Assembly (NCBI GenBank): GCA_036526195.1
Contig: DATCYZ010000070.1
Location: forward strand, 1-18,591
Length of the DNA: 18,591 bases
Direction: 5' to 3'
Source: DATCYZ01 sp036526195
Lineage (GTDB): Bacteria > Pseudomonadota > Gammaproteobacteria > Burkholderiales > SG8-39
The position numbers were made by a program, and so were the translations under genes. Each line of letters opens with the position of its first letter. Position 1 is the first letter of the stretch. The notes beneath the pieces are model-generated. The model was not told the DNA's origin and searched no databases. It saw only the letters and a list, made by a program, of their open reading frames with translations. This document shows, one piece after another, positions 15,013-18,591 of this stretch.

Positions 15013-15533
15013 GGTGCGACACCGAGGAGCGCGGCGCGCAGGGCCGGGGCGCTCGAGCGCGCGTCGAGCCAGATCGCGAAGAAGGCGCGCGCGAAGGCCG
15101 GGTCGGCGATCTCGCCGATCGGCCGCCCGTTCAGCCAGAAGCGCACGCCGCGTCCGGGTCGGTGCTCGCCGGCGAGCAGGTCGCCCGGCGCGACATCGGG
15201 CAGCAGGGCGCGCAGCGCCTCGCCCCAGTCCTGCCGTTGCGCTTCGCTGCTGGCCTCGAGGCGGGCGATCTCGTCGATGGAGCGCGTCGCGATCCGGCCG
15301 CCCTCGAGCGCGCGCGCATAGCGCAGCACGAGCACGAAGCTCGCCGCGGCGTCGAACGGGCGGCGCGGCGCCCAGAGGGCGGCGTCGTAGACCTGCAGCC
15401 CGAACCAGCGCAGCGTGCCCGCGCCGATGCGCTCCGCCGCGAGCGTGGCCGCCGGCGGGCGGGGCGCCTCGCGGGCCACGGCGCCCGGGACGGCGGCGAC
15501 GAGCAGCGTCAGCGCAAGGAGCGCCGCCTTCAC
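15009..15533 (-). CDS. Exported chalcone-isomerase-like protein
   Basis: A 174-residue protein that starts at a GTG overlapping the methyltransferase stop (GTGA). A signal peptide, MKAALLALTLLVAAVPGAVA, ends near residue 20. The mature part fits the bacterial chalcone-isomerase-like family: RIGAGTLRWFGLQVYDAALWAP (about 35-56), FVLVLRYARALEGGRIATRSIDEI (66-89), then GVRFWLNGRPIGEIADPAFARAFFAIWLD (129-157). Plant relatives of this fold include non-catalytic fatty-acid-binding proteins, so binding or isomerising an acyl chain in the periplasm is plausible but unproven. The reading frame upstream of 15533 stays open only as a shadow of the methyltransferase. It overlaps the MFS start by 4 nt. 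Confidence 0.87.
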   Translation of the reverse strand: MKAALLALTLLVAAVPGAVAREAPRPPAATLAAERIGAGTLRWFGLQVYDAALWAPRRPFDAAASFVLVLRYARALEGGRIATRSIDEIARLEASSEAQRQDWGEALRALLPDVAPGDLLAGEHRPGRGVRFWLNGRPIGEIADPAFARAFFAIWLDARSSAPALRAALLGVAP

Positions 15534-16729
15534 CGCTTCACCAGCAGCACCTGCGCGACGTCGGTCGAGCCAGCGCGAAAGCCCGCCTCGCAGTACGCGA
15601 GGTAGAAGTTCCACATCCGCAGGAAGCGCTCGTCGTAGCCGAGCGCGCGCACCTCGGCGCGACGCGCGAGGAAGCGCTCGCGCCAGGCGACGAGCGTGGT
15701 GGCGTAGTCCTGGCCGAAGCGCAGCGTCTTCGCCACCTCGAAGCCGGCGCGGCCGGCCGCCTGCTCGATGCGCGTCATCGTCGGCAGCATGCCGCCGGGA
15801 AAGATGTAGCGGCGGATGAAGTCCCCGCCGCGGCGGTAGGTCTCGAACAGCGACGCGTCGATGAGGATCGACTGGATCGCGGCGCGCCCGCCGCGCGGCA
15901 GCACCTCGGCAAGCTTGGCGAAGTACGAGGGCCACCAGCGCTCGCCCACCGCCTCCAGCATCTCGATCGAGGCCACCGCGTCGAAGCGCCCGCGCACGTC
16001 GCGGTAGTCGAGGAACGCGAGGCTCGAACCGGTCGCGAAGCCGCGCCCCGCGAGGCGCCGCTCGGCCCATTCGAGTTGCCGCCGCGACAGCGAGATGCCG
16101 GTCACCTCCAGGCCGCGCGCCGCGGCAAGCTCGGCGAAGCCGCCCCAGCCGCAGCCGATCTCGAGCACGCGGCGCCCGGCCGGCAGGTCGAGCAGCCCGA
16201 GCAGGTGCTCGTACTTCGCCTGCTGCGCGTCGGCGAGCGATCGCGACGGGTCGCCCTGGTACAGGCCGCTCGAGTAGCTCATGCCGGCGTCCAGCCAGAG
16301 CGCGTAGAAATCGTTGCCGAGGTCGTAGTGCGCGGCGATGTTGCGGCGGCTGCCGGCGCGGGTGTTCGCGCGCAGCAGGTTGAGCAGCCGCTGCGCGAGG
16401 CGTCCGGCGAGGCTGCCGTGCAGCGCGCCGGCCAGCGCCTCGCGGTTCGCGGCGAGCACGCCGAGCAGCGCGGCGAGGTCGGGCGTGTCCCACTCGCCTT
16501 CGAGGTAGCCCTCGGCAAAGCCGATGTCGCCGCCGCGCAGGATGCGCCCGAACGCGCGCGCGTCGCGCAGTTCGATCGCCGCCTGCGGCCCGCCGGGGCC
16601 GAAATCGAGGCGCGCGCCATCGGGCAGCGTCATGCGCAGGCGTCCGTGGGCGAGGCGTTCGAGGGCGGCGAGCACCGGCCGGGCGGCGAGCGGCAATCGC
16701 GAGGGGAGGGAGGCGGCGGTGTGGGTCAT
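15530..16729 (-). CDS. CFA-synthase-like SAM-dependent fatty-acyl methyltransferase
   Basis: Member of the cyclopropane-fatty-acyl-phospholipid synthase family, 399 residues (382 in E. coli Cfa). It would transfer a SAM methyl group to the double bond of a phospholipid acyl chain at the inner-membrane surface. The N-terminal lipid-binding part holds GFAEGYLEGEWDTPDL (70-85). The catalytic part holds HYDLGNDFYALWLD (134-147), SAM motif EIGCGWGGFAE (190-200), and FIRRYIFPGGMLPT (304-317). Compared with E. coli Cfa, the Cys139 position is Ser154 (MSYSSGLY), Glu239 is kept as Glu259 (MLEAVG), His266 is Gln286 (AIQSI), and the Tyr of DY-TTL is kept as Tyr342. The altered bicarbonate site argues for a methylating or methylene-forming enzyme rather than a cyclopropanase, as in furan- or 10-methyl-fatty-acid pathways. 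The start overlaps the DUF1365 stop as ATGA. Confidence 0.93.
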   Translation of the reverse strand: MTHTAASLPSRLPLAARPVLAALERLAHGRLRMTLPDGARLDFGPGGPQAAIELRDARAFGRILRGGDIGFAEGYLEGEWDTPDLAALLGVLAANREALAGALHGSLAGRLAQRLLNLLRANTRAGSRRNIAAHYDLGNDFYALWLDAGMSYSSGLYQGDPSRSLADAQQAKYEHLLGLLDLPAGRRVLEIGCGWGGFAELAAARGLEVTGISLSRRQLEWAERRLAGRGFATGSSLAFLDYRDVRGRFDAVASIEMLEAVGERWWPSYFAKLAEVLPRGGRAAIQSILIDASLFETYRRGGDFIRRYIFPGGMLPTMTRIEQAAGRAGFEVAKTLRFGQDYATTLVAWRERFLARRAEVRALGYDERFLRMWNFYLAYCEAGFRAGSTDVAQVLLVKR

Positions 16730-17502
16730 CGGCTGAGGTCCTGTGCGGGAGGCTGGGGTCTGGAGAAGAACGGCACGCGCTTCGCCCAGAGGCGCAGCGC
16801 CTGCCAGTGGATGCGGGCCATCACCCCGAAGCTCATCAGGGGATGGCTGAGGAAGGCGCGGGCGAGGCGCGCCGCCGTCAGGGGCGCGGGCCGGCCGGAG
16901 ATGCTGGTGAGCAGCTGCGCGACGCCGTCGTCCAGGTAGTCGATGCGCGCAAGGCGCGCCGCGCCGCGCGTGGCGAAGCGAAAGCGGTACGCGCCGCGCA
17001 GCGGCAGGAAGGGCGAGACGTGCAGGCGCTTGCGCGCGGCGAGCGCCTCGCCGTCCTCGATCGGGCGCGCGTCCGGGTGCGCGAGCAGGTAGGCGTGATG
17101 GTCGCCGAAGGTGTTGTTCACTTCCGCGACGACGGCGCGCGTGCGGCCCTCGGGGTCCTCGCAGAACCAGAAGCTCACCGGGTTGAAGACGTAGCCGAGC
17201 ACGCGCGGGAAGGCGTGCAGCCAGACTTCCCCCGAGGCCGCGCCGAGGCCTTCGCGCGCGAGCAGCGCGCGGATCCACGGGAGCGGCGGGCTGCCGTCGC
17301 GCGCGCCGTGGTCGCGAAAGCGCAGGCTGAACAGGTTCGGCCGGTCGATCGAGAACAGCGCATTGCCCGACGCCTGCAGGCGGCTGAGCGGCAGGCGCAG
17401 GAAGAACACGCGATAGGCGAAGCGGTTCTCCACCGGCGCGAGGCGGCGGTGGCGCACGCTGCCGGTGACCAGTTCCGCGGACGGGGCGGCGCGCGCGCTC
17501 AT
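16726..17502 (-). CDS. DUF1365 family protein
   Basis: A 258-residue protein of the DUF1365 family, which almost always neighbours an FAD-dependent oxidoreductase and a CFA-like methyltransferase. Hallmarks are the opening GSVRHRRLAPVENRFAYRVF (14-33), FPRVLGYVFNPVSFWFC (98-114), and AEVNNTFGDHHAYLL (126-140); the His, Asn and Cys residues in these segments are the invariant ones. No signal peptide or transmembrane helix is evident. Its biochemical role is not settled; a part in the acyl-lipid modification catalysed by its neighbours is inferred from constant association. The start overlaps the oxidoreductase stop and the stop overlaps the methyltransferase start, both as ATGA. Confidence 0.93.
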   Translation of the reverse strand: MSARAAPSAELVTGSVRHRRLAPVENRFAYRVFFLRLPLSRLQASGNALFSIDRPNLFSLRFRDHGARDGSPPLPWIRALLAREGLGAASGEVWLHAFPRVLGYVFNPVSFWFCEDPEGRTRAVVAEVNNTFGDHHAYLLAHPDARPIEDGEALAARKRLHVSPFLPLRGAYRFRFATRGAARLARIDYLDDGVAQLLTSISGRPAPLTAARLARAFLSHPLMSFGVMARIHWQALRLWAKRVPFFSRPQPPAQDLSR

Positions 17503-18591
17503 GCGGCGATCGCCTGCGACAGGGCCGGCGCGGCTTGGAGCGGCTGCCACGGCGGTGCGACGCCGAAATCGCCCGCCACGGCGATCGCGGACTGCAGGCC
17601 GTCCTCGTGAAAGCCGTTGCGCGTCCAGGCGCCGCAGAACCAGGTGTGCTGCCGACCCTGCAGCGCGCCGAGGCGCGCCTGCGCCTGCACCGCGCCCTGC
17701 CCGAAGGCGGGGTGCGCGTAATCGTACTCGCCGAGGATGGACGCCGGGTGCGGGGCGCGGAACGGGTTGAGCGAGACGATCACCGGCGCGGTGAAGGGCA
17801 GCGGCTGGAGGCGGTTGATCAGGTAGTGCACCGCCACCGGCCGCGCATCCGGCGCCCCGTGCCCCGCGGCGTAGTTCCACGCGGACCAGACGCGGGGATT
17901 GGCCGGCAGCAGGGAGGCGTCGGTGTGGAGCACCGCGCGGTTCGACTGCCAGCCGATGGCGTCGAGCGCGCTGCGCTCCTCGGGCCGCGCGGAATCGCCC
18001 AGGATCCTGAGCGCCTGGTTGCTGTGGCAGGCGAGCACCAGGGCGTCGAATCGCTCGCCGGCGAGCGTCACGCCGCGCGCATCGCGCACCACGCCGCGCA
18101 CCGGGCTCGACAGGCGCACGTCGCGCAGCCTGGCGGCCAGCTTGTCCACGTAGCGACGCGCGCCGCCCTCGACGGTGTACCACTGCGGGCGGTCGCGCAG
18201 CTGCAGCAGCCCGTGGTTGCGAAAGAAGCGCGCGAACGAGGCGAAGGGGTACTCGAGCATGGTCGCGGTGGGGCAGGACCAGATCGCCGCGGCCATCGGC
18301 ACCAGGTACCAGTCGCGGAACGCATTGCTGTAACGGCCGCGCACGAGGAAGCCGCCGAGGGTCTCGGCGGCGCGCGCGGGATCGGCGGCGACGTCGGCCG
18401 CTGCGGCCGCCTCGCGGTTGAAGCGCAGCACGTCCAGCACCATGCGCATGAAGCCGGGGCGCAGCAGGTTGCGCCGCTGCGCGAACAGCGTGTCCAGGTC
18501 GGTGCCCGACCATTCGATGCGCGGCTGCGCGAGCGCGACGCTGAAGCTCATCTCGCTCTTCGCCGCCGGTACGCCGAGGTGGCGAAGCATC
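17499..18591 (-). CDS. FAD-dependent amine-oxidase-like oxidoreductase, 5' end outside window
   Basis: The C-terminal 363 or so residues of an NAD(P)/FAD-dependent flavoprotein related to amine oxidases and phytoene desaturases. The N-terminal Rossmann GxGxxG that binds FAD lies beyond the window, so about 60-80 residues are missing. Visible are SEMSFSVAL near the cut end, the substrate-domain segment GRYSNAFRDWYLVPMAAAIWSC, WYTVEGGARRYVDKLAARL (a GG doublet before the FAD domain), FDALVLACHSNQAL, and the C-terminal FAD motif WFCGAWTRNGFHEDGLQSA. This is the flavoprotein that accompanies DUF1365 and CFA-like methyltransferases. In known analogues (10-methyl and furan fatty acid pathways) the flavin partner reduces or desaturates the methylated acyl chain. 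Whether it oxidises or reduces here is unknown. It is the most upstream gene seen in the cluster, so the promoter is outside the window. Confidence 0.92.
   Translation of the reverse strand, partial: MLRHLGVPAAKSEMSFSVALAQPRIEWSGTDLDTLFAQRRNLLRPGFMRMVLDVLRFNREAAAAADVAADPARAAETLGGFLVRGRYSNAFRDWYLVPMAAAIWSCPTATMLEYPFASFARFFRNHGLLQLRDRPQWYTVEGGARRYVDKLAARLRDVRLSSPVRGVVRDARGVTLAGERFDALVLACHSNQALRILGDSARPEERSALDAIGWQSNRAVLHTDASLLPANPRVWSAWNYAAGHGAPDARPVAVHYLINRLQPLPFTAPVIVSLNPFRAPHPASILGEYDYAHPAFGQGAVQAQARLGALQGRQHTWFCGAWTRNGFHEDGLQSAIAVAGDFGVAPPWQPLQAAPALSQAIAA

Noticed and set aside
15014..16939. 641-codon plus-strand open frame opposite the methyltransferase and chalcone-isomerase-like genes
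   Set aside because: Motif-free antisense frame caused by very high GC content.

Overview
The window is a very GC-rich, densely packed stretch of a proteobacterial chromosome. The layout (ugpBAEC with ugpQ, and a lipid-modification cluster built on an FAD oxidoreductase, a DUF1365 protein and a CFA-like methyltransferase) and the codon use suggest a betaproteobacterium, but no rRNA or other phylogenetic marker is present, so this is inference. I see no tRNA, rRNA, CRISPR array, insertion sequence or other mobile element. No gap between genes exceeds 300 bases; the longest are 5830-5995 and 4403-4515.

Left part (1-2930, minus strand): an N-acyl-D-amino-acid deacylase, missing only its last few residues at the window edge, lies downstream of an amidase-signature hydrolase. 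Between them is a perfect 16-bp AT-rich palindrome at 1483-1498, a likely operator.

Middle (3023-10473, plus strand): a glycerol-3-phosphate / glycerophosphodiester uptake locus. It has two tandem UgpB-type binding proteins, permeases UgpA and UgpE, ATPase UgpC, a DUF4442 hot-dog thioesterase-like gene translationally coupled to both neighbours, and cytosolic glycerophosphodiester phosphodiesterase UgpQ. Imported glycerophosphodiesters would be cleaved by UgpQ to glycerol-3-phosphate plus an alcohol. Two strong GC hairpins (after ugpB2 and before ugpC) may tune stoichiometry. A small secreted protein with two internal repeats follows.

Right part (10506-18591, minus strand): nine genes that mostly overlap by 1-8 nt, in transcription order: FAD-dependent amine-oxidase-like oxidoreductase (5' end outside the window), DUF1365, CFA-synthase-like SAM methyltransferase, exported chalcone-isomerase-like protein, GPH-type MFS transporter, DUF3833 lipoprotein, short-chain dehydrogenase, class III nucleotidyl cyclase, and an NTF2/SnoaL-like protein. 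The first three resemble the core of known bacterial systems that methylate or desaturate membrane acyl chains. This is the best candidate for an incompletely described system. The methyltransferase lacks two of the active-site residues of E. coli CFA synthase. The cyclase has non-canonical purine-specifying positions, and its reading frame is broken by one apparent extra base in a run of four G at 12243-12246.
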